Assembly (NCBI GenBank): GCA_947447525.1
Contig: CANFJL010000012.1
Span: 37,374 to 101,373 of the forward strand
Direction: 5' to 3'
Source: Flavobacteriales bacterium
GTDB lineage: Bacteria > Bacteroidota > Bacteroidia > Flavobacteriales_D > Crocinitomicaceae
DNA length: 64,000 nt
The position numbers and the translations under genes were made by a program. Shown here piece by piece: positions 19,147-28,077 of the stretch; within the stretch, counting starts at the first letter, position 1, and every line of letters begins with the position of its first letter. The notes beneath the pieces are model-generated. The model saw only the letters and a list, made by a program, of their open reading frames with translations. It had not been told where the DNA came from and made no database searches.

Positions 19147-19641
19147 TTAGTTCATATTAACATCATCTGCTAATTTATTAGCAAGTGATTTTTGTTTTTC
19201 ATCAGAAGATAATTCTTGACGAACAATTTTTTCTGCAATCGATAAAGAGATACCTGCCACTTGCGTTTTTAATTCAGCAATAGCAGCATTCTTTTCCATT
19301 AGGATACTCGTTCTAGCACCTTCAACGATTTTATCCGCTTCAATTTTAGACTTTGTCTTCGCGTCTTCAATCATTTTGGTAGCTGTTTCTTTAGCATCTT
19401 TAACAATAAGGTCTCTTTCAGCACGCGCTTCTTTGATAATTTTATCATTTTCAGCTTGCAACAATTGCATCTCAGCTCTTGTTTTTTCAGCTAAATCTAA
19501 TGCTTCCTGAATTTTTTGACCCCGTGCATTTACGGCGTTCAAAATTGGTTTCCAAGCAAATTTAGCCAAAAGGAAAAGTAATAAACAGAAAACCAATCCT
19601 GTCCAAAACAATAATCCTAAATCTGGTTTTATTAAATCCAT
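19147..19641 (-). CDS. atpF: ATP synthase F0 b subunit
   Basis: The 164-residue peripheral-stalk subunit has one N-terminal membrane helix (LLFWTGLVFCLLLFLLAKFA) followed by a long charged coiled coil. The motif FAWKPILNAVNARGQKIQEA is typical of b subunits. Confidence 0.95.
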   Translation of the reverse strand: MDLIKPDLGLLFWTGLVFCLLLFLLAKFAWKPILNAVNARGQKIQEALDLAEKTRAEMQLLQAENDKIIKEARAERDLIVKDAKETATKMIEDAKTKSKIEADKIVEGARTSILMEKNAAIAELKTQVAGISLSIAEKIVRQELSSDEKQKSLANKLADDVNMN

Positions 19642-19712
19642 GTCTTTATTTTTTCAATTTCAAAGTAAAAAGCATACCCCAACCAACCGTTGAGGTAGCT
19701 TTTAATTTTAAC

Positions 19713-19952
<240 letters not shown>

Positions 19953-19959
19953 TTACTAA

Positions 19960-21072
19960 TTAATGATGGTCTTCCTCCACAGCAGCACCGATAAACAACG
20001 CGGAAAGCATTGTAAATAGATACGCTTGTAAAAAGGCAACCAACAATTCCAAAACGGAAATAAACAAAGCCATAGGAACTGAAAGCGCTCCCCAAGCCAA
20101 ACTTTTATTTATAAAAATAATGGAGATCAAAGCAAGAATTATAATATGACCAGCAGTTATATTAGCAAACAAACGAATCATTAAGGCGATAGGCTTGGTG
20201 AAGATTCCAATGATTTCAATAGGAACCATTATAATTAAAATTGGAATTGGCACCCCTGGTGTTGCAAATATGTGTCTCCAGTAATTTTTATTTCCTGAAA
20301 ATACCGTAATCAATAAAGTTAATGTCGCCAAGAATAGCGTTACTGTAATATTACCCGTCAAGTTAGCCCCTCCAGGAAGTAAAGGAATCATCCCGAGTAG
20401 ATTATTGGTGATGATAAAAAAGAAGACCGTTAATAAAAAAGGAACGAACTTTTTGTATTTGTTGTGATTGATATTGGTGTAAGCAATCTCGTCTTGCACT
20501 AATAATATAAGAGGCTCAATAAATTTTGCCAATCCTTTAGGAGCAACAGCACCATTCTTTTTGTAGAAAGAGGCTACTGAAAGCATAATTACTAAGACTA
20601 AGAAAGTTCCAAAGAAAAGAGAAACTACATTTTTAGTAATTGAAAAATCGTAAGGCTGTACATTATGAGGATGTCCTTCCTTGAATTCTAATTTTCCTTC
20701 ATGTAAGATATAAATTTCTTCGTGACACAAAGCATATCCTGCTGCTGGACCTTTTCCTAAGTAATACTCAGATACTTCACCCGTAATACTGTCTTTTTGT
20801 TCTACAATAGCGCCGTGATAAAAATTACTTGAATTAAAAGTCTTTAAACCATTATCAAAAAGAATAACCGGCAAATAAATTGATGTCCCTCCATGTTCTG
20901 GACCCCACAAATGCCATTCATGAGCATCTTTTATGTGATGCATGATCATTTCGCTTACATTGAACTCCTTTTCAGTCTCTTTAGAATTATTTTTTTCAGC
21001 AAGAATATTGCCGAAAAAAACCAAAGCGAAAAGGAATAAAATGTTGTATTTTAAATGCTTTGCGAAAGTCAT
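19960..21072 (-). CDS. atpB: ATP synthase F0 a subunit
   Basis: The 370-residue protein has the essential arginine helix IALMIRLFANITAGHIII near the C-terminus. An N-terminal signal-like segment and about 130 extra residues precede the conserved membrane domain, as in other Bacteroidetes a subunits. It leads the atpBEFHAG cluster; no atpI-like gene is directly upstream. Confidence 0.95.
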   Translation of the reverse strand: MTFAKHLKYNILFLFALVFFGNILAEKNNSKETEKEFNVSEMIMHHIKDAHEWHLWGPEHGGTSIYLPVILFDNGLKTFNSSNFYHGAIVEQKDSITGEVSEYYLGKGPAAGYALCHEEIYILHEGKLEFKEGHPHNVQPYDFSITKNVVSLFFGTFLVLVIMLSVASFYKKNGAVAPKGLAKFIEPLILLVQDEIAYTNINHNKYKKFVPFLLTVFFFIITNNLLGMIPLLPGGANLTGNITVTLFLATLTLLITVFSGNKNYWRHIFATPGVPIPILIIMVPIEIIGIFTKPIALMIRLFANITAGHIIILALISIIFINKSLAWGALSVPMALFISVLELLVAFLQAYLFTMLSALFIGAAVEEDHH

Positions 21073-21159
21073 TTGCTTTAATTATTTAGTTTAGAATGCT
21101 CAAAATTTTGTGCAAATATAGTAATTAAATATATTTCAATAGGAATAAAACTTATTAAA

Positions 21160-21702
21160 TTACTTACTTTTTTCTCTTAAGACTTTATATAGTTTTATGG
21201 CTAGCATCAGCGAGACCGCCACACCAAAGAAACCGATGGTTCCGTATATCCAATTCATACTATTTTTTAGTACAACTAAGAAAACAATAATCACTAATAG
21301 TAAAGTAGCGACCTCGTTCCAGATTCTAAGTCCTGTGGAGCTCCAAACTTTTTTGCCTTTTATTAAATCAAACATAATCTTCTGACAAATAAAATGATAA
21401 ATCAACAGTAAGATGACAAATCCTAATTTAAGCAGCATCCATGGGGATGAAAAATAATAGGCTGCATTTAAGTACAACATCCAGACGCCAAAAATTACTG
21501 TAAGCACCATTGCAGGGGTAGTAATAATCCACCACAATTTTTTTTCCATGATGGTAAATTGCTTTACTAAAATAGTGCGCTCCAACTCTTCCTTACTTAA
21601 AGCCTCGGTATGATAAATAAATAAGCGAACGATATAAAATAGCCCTGCGAACCAAGAAACTACAAAAATGATATGTAAAGATTTTATTACATCAAATGTC
21701 AT
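21160..21702 (-). CDS. hemJ: HemJ-like protoporphyrinogen IX oxidase (CopD family)
   Basis: The ~180-residue membrane protein starts MTFDVIKSLHIIFVVSWFAG, followed by LFYIVRLFIYH, a hallmark of HemJ/UPF0093. It has about five transmembrane segments, and LKLGFVILLLIYHFICQ carries a conserved histidine region. HemJ oxidises protoporphyrinogen IX to protoporphyrin IX in heme synthesis, consistent with hemA-hemC-hemD 2 kb away. Start 21702 is preferred over 21732, which would add ten atypical residues. CopD-family annotation is the more cautious alternative. Confidence 0.82.
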   Translation of the reverse strand: MTFDVIKSLHIIFVVSWFAGLFYIVRLFIYHTEALSKEELERTILVKQFTIMEKKLWWIITTPAMVLTVIFGVWMLYLNAAYYFSSPWMLLKLGFVILLLIYHFICQKIMFDLIKGKKVWSSTGLRIWNEVATLLLVIIVFLVVLKNSMNWIYGTIGFFGVAVSLMLAIKLYKVLREKSK

Positions 21703-21788
21703 GGTGCAAAAATAAGCAATTGATTCATGCAAAGTACTCCTTGCATATTCAATAAATTGAGATTAATATTGTAGACACTTAAGCCTGT

Positions 21789-22592
21789 ATGAAACTTAAA
21801 TTTTGTTTCTTGTTTTTGATTCTTTGCCAATTCAGTTTTGGTCAAAGTATAAGTCTATCCGTAGATGGTTATTATCAAGGAATGAATTTATATGTTTCTA
21901 ATCCTTACCAAAGTGATGGATTTGGTTTTTGCATTAGTAAGGTATTGGTGAATGGAAATGTACTTCCTGCCACTATACAAAACGAACATTTTGAGATCGA
22001 TCTGAGTTTATTTTCCTTAAAAAAGGGTCAAGAAGTTTTCATAGAGCTCGAACATTATGAAGGTTGTAGTCCCCGATTTATCAATCCAGAAGTTCTACTA
22101 CCGAACAGTACCTTTAATCTTGTAAATCTTTCTGCAACGTCAAGTGGTAAGGTTTCTTGGAGCACAAAAAACGAAAGTGGCAGATTGCCTTTTATTGTTG
22201 AACAGTATAAATGGGGTAGATGGGTGGCTGCAGGAGAAGTCGCAGGTCTTGGGATTAATGAAATCAATAATTATTCCCTTGAGATTATTCCGCACAGTGG
22301 TGTGAATAAAGTTAGGATATCCCAAACCGATAATTCAGGTAAAAAAAGAGCTTCGAGGTCAGAGGACTTCACTTCAAAAATTAAAAAAGTAATCAAAACT
22401 CCAGCAAAAGTTCAAACCTCGATTTTCTTTAAAAGTGATGGAAAAGCATTTAAAACAAAATATGAGATGTATGATGCCTTTGGGAATCTATTAAAAAAAG
22501 GATACGACAATGAAGTTGATTGCTCCAATTTATTAAACGGAATCTATTTTATTAATTTTGATAATAAATCAGAAAAATTCATCAAATATTAA
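21789..22592 (+). CDS. Secreted protein with a C-terminal T9SS-like domain
   Basis: The 267-residue protein has a signal peptide (KLKFCFLFLILCQFSFGQS) and beta-rich sequence. Its end (KYEMYDAFGNLLKKGYDNEV, then LLNGIYFINFDN and KFIKY) resembles the terminal strands of a T9SS type A sorting domain. No enzymatic motif is recognised. It is followed 3 bp later by methylmalonyl-CoA epimerase on the same strand, so the two are likely cotranscribed, although their functions look unrelated. Confidence 0.65.
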   Translation: MKLKFCFLFLILCQFSFGQSISLSVDGYYQGMNLYVSNPYQSDGFGFCISKVLVNGNVLPATIQNEHFEIDLSLFSLKKGQEVFIELEHYEGCSPRFINPEVLLPNSTFNLVNLSATSSGKVSWSTKNESGRLPFIVEQYKWGRWVAAGEVAGLGINEINNYSLEIIPHSGVNKVRISQTDNSGKKRASRSEDFTSKIKKVIKTPAKVQTSIFFKSDGKAFKTKYEMYDAFGNLLKKGYDNEVDCSNLLNGIYFINFDNKSEKFIKY

Positions 22593-22595
22593 GCA

Positions 22596-22997
22596 ATGAT
22601 TAAAAAGATTGAACATATAGGGATAGCGGTTGAATCGATTGAAAAATCGCTTCCTATTTATGAACAATTACTCGGTGTGTCCTGCTATAAAACAGAAATA
22701 GTAAGTTCTGAATTGGTAAAAACTGCTTTTCTGATGGTGGGTGATTCTAAAATCGAATTGCTTGAAGCAAGTGATCCCAACTCCACAATTGCCAAATTTT
22801 TAAGCACGAAAGGTCAAGGGTTTCATCATATTGCATTTGAAGTAGATGACTTAGAACAAGAAATAAGCCGCCTTTCGCAATTGGGGTTTGAATTGATTCA
22901 TCAAAGTCCAAAAGATGGCGCTGACAATAAATTAATTGCCTTTTTGCATCCTAAATCGACAGAAAAACTTCTCGTGGAGTTGTGTCAAGAAAAATAA
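22596..22997 (+). CDS. mce: Methylmalonyl-CoA epimerase
   Basis: The 133-residue VOC-superfamily protein has the paired beta-alpha-beta-beta-beta modules: KIEHIGIAVESIEKSLPIYE at the start and GQGFHHIAFEVDDLEQEI in the second half. The metal ligands His (IEHIGIA), His (HHIAFEV) and Glu near LLVELCQ fit the epimerase subfamily. It interconverts (R)- and (S)-methylmalonyl-CoA in propionate metabolism. The 3' end overlaps the convergent HAD gene by 13 bp. Confidence 0.88.
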   Translation: MIKKIEHIGIAVESIEKSLPIYEQLLGVSCYKTEIVSSELVKTAFLMVGDSKIELLEASDPNSTIAKFLSTKGQGFHHIAFEVDDLEQEISRLSQLGFELIHQSPKDGADNKLIAFLHPKSTEKLLVELCQEK

Positions 22998-23620
22998 GCT
23001 TCAAAAGAAATGCCTGGTTGATATAATTTGGCTTGTAAACCTGCCGCTAGCGCTCCTTCAATATGCTGAGGACTATCATCAATAAACAAAACTTGCTCCG
23101 GCGGAAATTTCAATTGTGAACACACCCAAGTGAAAGTGTCAGTGTTTGGCTTTCGTTTACCTATGAGATGAGAAATAAACATTTCATAAAAAAATGCCTC
23201 CATTTCCTCCCCTCTATGTTTTTTCCAAGAACGCAGTACCTCAGCAAAATGCAATTCATTGGTATTACTCAATAATGCGACAGGAACCTGTTGTTTAATT
23301 TGATCCATAAAATGCAACTTATCCGGATCGAAATCACCAAGCATTGCATTCCATGCCTTTACTAAACTATTGGCCGAAGTACCTGAAGGCAAGTGAGGAA
23401 GTAGATCGTTTATAAAACGCTGGGCAGAAATTTCTCCACATTCGAAGCGGTCAAACAATTCGTTTTGTTGAAACTGATGGTATAAATTACTAAAATCTTG
23501 CAGTCCCAAAGATTCAAATGCGATTTTCGTTGAATGGTATTCAATATCTAACAAAACGCCTCCCAAATCTAAAATAAGACACGAGAAATTTATGGTTTCT
23601 CCTTCAACTTTTAATTGCAT
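22985..23620 (-). CDS. HAD-superfamily hydrolase (subclass IA)
   Basis: The 211-residue protein has the HAD motifs: I, LILDLGGVLLDIEYH (the nucleophile Asp precedes LGGV); II, VALLSNTNELHF; III, a Lys in GKRKPNTDTF; IV, VLFIDDSPQHIEGA. It is probably a cytosolic phosphatase of the epoxide-hydrolase-N-like/YihX group. The substrate cannot be inferred. Confidence 0.88.
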   Translation of the reverse strand: MQLKVEGETINFSCLILDLGGVLLDIEYHSTKIAFESLGLQDFSNLYHQFQQNELFDRFECGEISAQRFINDLLPHLPSGTSANSLVKAWNAMLGDFDPDKLHFMDQIKQQVPVALLSNTNELHFAEVLRSWKKHRGEEMEAFFYEMFISHLIGKRKPNTDTFTWVCSQLKFPPEQVLFIDDSPQHIEGALAAGLQAKLYQPGISFEAYFS

Positions 23621-23735
23621 TTGTCAAAATTAGAGCATATTAATTTAAAACCAATCTAAATTAATAAAAATGACATTTCTATGACAATAGATTTTGATCT
23701 AGTAACGAAATTTGCATTTAAATAGAGATTGAACT

Positions 23736-24965
23736 GTGCTGACATATTTACATACCATTGCCTTTACACACCGCAAATTTGATTTGACGAAAATTGGTAT
23801 GTTGCACATCGAATTAAACGATCAAGCTACCCGCCTTAAATCTGTAAAAGCTGCCTTAGATTTAGATGAATTTTTATTTCTATCTACTTGTAACAGAGTT
23901 GAAATCAGCTTTATTAGTCAAAAACCTGTTGACAAAACCTTTTTCTCAAAATTACTGAAGGCCCTTTACCCCAATTTAACAGCATCTGAACTTGAAGGTT
24001 TTGTTGCTAACCTAGAACATTATCACAACAGAGTAGCCATTCAACATGCGTTGGCGGTAGCCTCCTCCATTGATTCCATGATTATTGGAGAAAGAGAAAT
24101 TATCACTCAAGTACGCAACGCCTACGAACACTGCAGCGCTAATGGTCTTACCGGAGACGGAATGCGCATCCTCATGAAACATGTGATCGAAACCGCCAAA
24201 AAAGTGTACACCCAAACAAGTATCGCTACCAAGCCTGTTTCTGTTGTGTCATTGGCCTATCAACAATTGAAAAAATTGAACATTGCTTTAGATGCTCGTA
24301 TCATTTTAATTGGAGCTGGAGCAACGAATACTACCATGAGTCACTTTCTCAAAAAGCATGGTTACAAGAACTTCGTTGTCTTTAACAGAACTCTTGCAAA
24401 AGCTGAATTGCTCGCAGAGGCATTGAAAGGAACAGGATTAGCCCTTAGCGAAATACACAATTTTACCGGTGGTTTTGATGTGATTATAACCTGTACTGGA
24501 GCTGATCACCACTTAATTTCTTTAGAGATATACGAACAACTACTACAAGAAGAAACGAGTAAAAAAACCATTATTGACATTGCTATTCCGCAGGATTTAG
24601 ATCCACAAATAAGCGAAAAACACCTCCTTACTCATATATCAGTTGACTTATTGCAACAAATTTCAAATCAGAATTTAAAAGAACGCTCTAAGGAAATTGA
24701 TCATGTGCAGCGCATATTAACTGCTGCTTCAGAAGCATTCGAATTGAGAATCAAAGAAAGGCAAGTTGAAATAGCCATGAAAGCTGTTCCTAAACAAGTG
24801 AAAGACATCAAAACAGCCGCGCTCAATGATGTTTTTAAAGATGAGATTGAAAACATGGATGCATCCTCAAGAGAAGTTCTTGAAAAAGTAATCGCTTACA
24901 TGGAGAAAAAATACATTAGCGGTCCTATGAAAATGGCCAAAGAAATACTTCTTAAGAATGACTGA
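23736..24965 (+). CDS. hemA: Glutamyl-tRNA reductase
   Basis: The 409-residue enzyme reduces glutamyl-tRNA to glutamate-1-semialdehyde, the first step of C5-pathway tetrapyrrole synthesis. The catalytic Cys52 lies in FLSTCNRVEI, and the NADPH-binding fold contains IILIGAGATNTTMSHFLKKH. The start codon is GTG; the next in-frame ATG would remove the beginning of the conserved domain. The 3' end overlaps hemC by 8 bp. Confidence 0.95.
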   Translation: MLTYLHTIAFTHRKFDLTKIGMLHIELNDQATRLKSVKAALDLDEFLFLSTCNRVEISFISQKPVDKTFFSKLLKALYPNLTASELEGFVANLEHYHNRVAIQHALAVASSIDSMIIGEREIITQVRNAYEHCSANGLTGDGMRILMKHVIETAKKVYTQTSIATKPVSVVSLAYQQLKKLNIALDARIILIGAGATNTTMSHFLKKHGYKNFVVFNRTLAKAELLAEALKGTGLALSEIHNFTGGFDVIITCTGADHHLISLEIYEQLLQEETSKKTIIDIAIPQDLDPQISEKHLLTHISVDLLQQISNQNLKERSKEIDHVQRILTAASEAFELRIKERQVEIAMKAVPKQVKDIKTAALNDVFKDEIENMDASSREVLEKVIAYMEKKYISGPMKMAKEILLKND

Positions 24966-25851
24966 TGCTCAGCACATTAGAATTGGAACCCGCGGTAGCG
25001 ATTTAGCGCTTTGGCAAGCACATCATGTCAAAAAACAATTAGAAGCACTCGGAACCAGTGTTTCCATCCAAATCATAAGTACGCAAGGAGATCGCATTCA
25101 AGATTTAAGTTTTGATAAATTAGAAGGCAAGGGGTTTTTTACCAAAGAGATTGAAAATGCCCTTTTAAATAATGAAATTGATCTGGCCATTCATTCCCAT
25201 AAAGATTTAGAAACCAATCCTCCGGCTGATTTGCAAATTATTGCGGTATCAGAAAGAGAAGATCCAGCCGAATTACTGCTCATTCATCCCAATGCGGTAG
25301 CGGAAGGACAGGCATGGAGACTCCAAGAAAATGCCATCATTGGAACCTCAAGTGCCCGCAGAAAATCTCAAATTTTAGCCCATAGGCCTGACTTGAAAAT
25401 CAAAGAATTGCGCGGTAATGTCCCTACTAGAATTGCAAAATTACGCGCTGGAGCTTACGATGCCATCCTACTCGCGAAAGCAGGTGTAAGCAGACTGAAA
25501 CTAGATTTGAGTGATTTAATTGTCGTGCGCCTAGATCCGAAAATTATTGTTCCTGCGCCAGCTCAAGGGGTGCTTGGACTGCAAATTCGCAGCAATGATG
25601 CACGCACCAAAGAACTCGTGGCTCCTTTAAATGATCCTGCTGTACATGCATTAATTGCCATTGAGCGCAAGGTCTTGAATCTCATGGATGGAGGTTGCCA
25701 ATTGCCACTTGGGGTTTATCACGATGGAACCATAATTCATGTTACGCATGCGCACAGTGCACAAGAAGCTGCTGTTTACTTTCAGTTTGCTGCAGAGGAA
25801 ACCCAAGATATTGCGCAGCACATTGCCTCCATATTGAACGCTAGATCATGA
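24958..25851 (+). CDS. hemC: Hydroxymethylbilane synthase (porphobilinogen deaminase)
   Basis: The 297-residue enzyme joins four porphobilinogen units. It begins IRIGTRGSDLALWQA, has SARRKSQIL and LRGNVPTRIAKL, and carries the dipyrromethane-cofactor Cys247 in MDGGCQLPLG. It overlaps hemA by 8 bp and hemD by 4 bp (ATGA), so the three genes are translationally coupled. Confidence 0.96.
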   Translation: MTDAQHIRIGTRGSDLALWQAHHVKKQLEALGTSVSIQIISTQGDRIQDLSFDKLEGKGFFTKEIENALLNNEIDLAIHSHKDLETNPPADLQIIAVSEREDPAELLLIHPNAVAEGQAWRLQENAIIGTSSARRKSQILAHRPDLKIKELRGNVPTRIAKLRAGAYDAILLAKAGVSRLKLDLSDLIVVRLDPKIIVPAPAQGVLGLQIRSNDARTKELVAPLNDPAVHALIAIERKVLNLMDGGCQLPLGVYHDGTIIHVTHAHSAQEAAVYFQFAAEETQDIAQHIASILNARS

Positions 25852-26498
25852 AAAGTATCTACATCACCAAAGATTTAGAAGAAGTTACCCAACTTAAACA
25901 ATTCTGCACCTTTCAAAATATAGACCTTCATGCTCAATCTCAAATAAGCTTTGAAGCGGTTCCCTTTACGATCACACAAGCATTTGATGTGGTATTTATT
26001 TCAAGTGTTCGTGCAGGACGATTCTTTTTAAGAAGTTATGATGGTCCACTGAGTACCTTGCAATTTGCTTGTATAGGAGAAGAAACTGCGCAGAAATTTA
26101 ATATTGATTTTGCTTTTATCGGAAAAGAAGCCGGTAACCCAGACAGGGTTGCAGAGAAATTTAAAAAATGGCTCGGAGAAAAGAGGCTGCTTATCCCCCA
26201 CTCATCATTGTCAAACCATACTATTGGACAAATCATTCCAGCAGAACAGTGTGAAAGTATTTGTGTTTATAAGACCTTGTTGTCTCCAAAAAAACAAGAG
26301 GAATGCGAGGTATATGTTTTTACCAGTCCGAGTAATCTTTCTGCTTTTTTGCAGGAAAACCAAGTTCCAGAAACAGCCAAAGTTATTGCTTGGGGGACAA
26401 CAACTGAAAAAGCACTCCTAAAAAATAAAGTACAGGTCAGTCAAACCCTAGTGCATGCTCAATTAGAAGAACTCTTAGAAGTTTTGACTAAAATATAG
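25848..26498 (+). CDS. hemD: Uroporphyrinogen-III synthase
   Basis: The 216-residue protein is a weakly conserved HemD: two alpha/beta domains, with VVFISSVRAGRFFL, an IGEETAQKF block, and VYVFTSPSNLSAFLQ before a final IAWGTTTEKAL. Low sequence conservation is normal for the family, and the position as the third gene of the hemA-hemC-hemD operon strengthens the call. It cyclises hydroxymethylbilane to uroporphyrinogen III. Confidence 0.85.
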   Translation: MKSIYITKDLEEVTQLKQFCTFQNIDLHAQSQISFEAVPFTITQAFDVVFISSVRAGRFFLRSYDGPLSTLQFACIGEETAQKFNIDFAFIGKEAGNPDRVAEKFKKWLGEKRLLIPHSSLSNHTIGQIIPAEQCESICVYKTLLSPKKQEECEVYVFTSPSNLSAFLQENQVPETAKVIAWGTTTEKALLKNKVQVSQTLVHAQLEELLEVLTKI

Positions 26499-26516
26499 CG
26501 CTATCTCCAATCAAAA

Positions 26517-26547
26517 TTGAAAAGCTTAGGCTTTCTGCGTATTTTTG
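26517..26547 (+). promoter_or_regulatory. Promoter of mnmE (TTG-20-TATTTTTG)
   Basis: TTG at 26517 and TATTTTTG at 26540-26547 match the Bacteroidetes -33/-7 consensus with 20-bp spacing. The -7 box ends 4 bp before the ATG, so transcription would start at or next to the start codon and the mRNA may be leaderless. Confidence 0.6.
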
Positions 26548-26551
26548 CACC

Positions 26552-27907
26552 ATGAATTTGAAAACAGATCTTATCTGTGCTTTAGCCACTGGAAATGGAA
26601 TTGGAGCCATCAGTATTATTCGGGTATCAGGCCCTGGAGCAAAATCCTTTTTAGGCACTTCTTTTTCAAAAAATTTAGAACATCAAGCGAGTCACAGCTT
26701 GCATTTCGGCTTATTAAAAAATCAAGAAGGCGCTTTAATAGACGAAGTTCTAATTAGTGTATTTGATGAAAACAAAAGCTTTACGGGAGAGGAAAGTATA
26801 GAAATAAGTTGTCATGGCTCGCCCTTTATTCAACAACAGATTTTGGCGCTTTTATGCAGTTTAGGTTGCCGTTTGGCAGGACCTGGAGAATTTACACAAC
26901 GCGCATTTCTCAATGGAAAAATGGACCTTTCACAAGCAGAGGCTGTAGCAGATTTGATTGCTTCACAAAGCAAACAAGCGCATCAAATTGCTTTGCAACA
27001 ATTAAGAGGAAATTTTTCAAACGAATTGCATTCTCTAAGAGAAGAATTAATTCATTTTGCTTCTTTAGTAGAACTAGAATTAGATTTTTCTGAAGAAGAT
27101 GTAGAATTTGCAGATCGAAGTCAACTGAAAACTTTAGTAGCAAATGTACTGCGTATTTTACAACGCTTAGCACAATCCTTCGCCTTAGGAAATGCACTTA
27201 AAACAGGTGTTCCAGTTGCCATAGTGGGCGCTCCTAATACAGGAAAAAGCACCTTACTCAATCAATTTTTAGGAGAGGAAAGAGCTATCGTAAGTGCTAT
27301 TGCTGGAACCACCAGAGATGTTATTGAAGAAACATTAAATATTGACGGCATTATTTTTCGATTGATCGACACTGCTGGAATTAGGGAAACAACTGAGCAA
27401 ATTGAAGCCATGGGAATTGCCCGTTCCAAAGAAAAAATTGAACTGGCAAGTATAGTACTTTGTCTTGCCGACGCACAGAAACCTGACTCCATTGCGGAAG
27501 TTCAAGAATGGCAAGAAAGCTTACAAGTACAATATCCAGATAAGCACATCATTACCTTGGTCAACAAAGCAGATTTAGCCGAAGCGACTTTACCTGGAGA
27601 TTTGAATATCAGTGCTAAACTTGGAAATGGAATTGAAGCATTAAAAACACTTTTAGTATCCTTAGTGATGGGTGATTTTGACATTCAAAATGAAACTATT
27701 GTAGCTTCCGCTCGACATTTTGAAGCATTAAAAAACACCATCGATGCCTTAGAAAAAACAAGTTTTTCATTAGAAGACGGAACCAGTGCAGACTTCATTG
27801 CCATGGACATCAGACAAGCCATGTATCACTTGGGCACGATTACCGGAGACATTTCGACAGACGATTTGTTGGGTAATATTTTTAGCAAGTTTTGTATTGG
27901 GAAGTAA
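26552..27907 (+). CDS. mnmE: tRNA uridine-5-carboxymethylaminomethyl modification GTPase
   Basis: The 451-residue GTPase acts with MnmG to modify wobble uridine 34 in tRNAs. It has the N-terminal folate-binding domain (ICALATGNGIGAISIIRVSG), P-loop GAPNTGKS at 226-233, DTAG around 273-276, and the essential C-terminal CIGK. The last 18 bp of the gene are conserved among bacteria and serve as the attachment site of the downstream island, which leaves the protein intact. Confidence 0.97.
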   Translation: MNLKTDLICALATGNGIGAISIIRVSGPGAKSFLGTSFSKNLEHQASHSLHFGLLKNQEGALIDEVLISVFDENKSFTGEESIEISCHGSPFIQQQILALLCSLGCRLAGPGEFTQRAFLNGKMDLSQAEAVADLIASQSKQAHQIALQQLRGNFSNELHSLREELIHFASLVELELDFSEEDVEFADRSQLKTLVANVLRILQRLAQSFALGNALKTGVPVAIVGAPNTGKSTLLNQFLGEERAIVSAIAGTTRDVIEETLNIDGIIFRLIDTAGIRETTEQIEAMGIARSKEKIELASIVLCLADAQKPDSIAEVQEWQESLQVQYPDKHIITLVNKADLAEATLPGDLNISAKLGNGIEALKTLLVSLVMGDFDIQNETIVASARHFEALKNTIDALEKTSFSLEDGTSADFIAMDIRQAMYHLGTITGDISTDDLLGNIFSKFCIGK

Positions 27908-27912
27908 TTCCA
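27891..27912 (+). other. Candidate left attachment site (attL) at the mnmE 3' end
   Basis: TTTGTATTGGGAAGTAATTC plus CA covers the CIGK-stop codons of mnmE and 5 bp beyond. GGGAAGTAATTCCA (27899-27912) recurs exactly at 63763-63776, and ATTGGGAAGTAA (27896-27907) recurs at 63852-63863. The tyrosine recombinase gene begins 166 bp further on. SGI1-family islands use the same end of mnmE/trmE in enterobacteria, which supports the call. Confidence 0.65.
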
Positions 27913-28034
27913 TCAAAATAAAGCAAGAAAAAACAAGGTAAAGCATTGATTTTATTGGGTTTTAGAGTTTTTGCTCAAAATACAAAAAAAGGCCAATTTT
28001 GTGTATTTTTGTATATGGTGGATACTTTTTGTGT

Positions 28035-28042
28035 TACATTTG
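28035..28042 (+). promoter_or_regulatory. -7 promoter element for the integrase gene
   Basis: TACATTTG fits TAnnTTTG and lies 35 bp before the chosen ATG. TTTG at 28008-28011 could be the -33 box at slightly long spacing. The surrounding leader has repeated TTTTTGTAT/TATACAAAAAAT stretches. Confidence 0.45.
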
Positions 28043-28077
28043 TATATAGAAAAATTTCATATACAAAAAATACACAC

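Noticed and set aside
26036..27684. Several long open frames on both strands within hemD and mnmE
   Set aside because: They overlap well-supported hemD/mnmE coding sequence and encode low-complexity, Ser/Leu-rich peptides typical of shadows.
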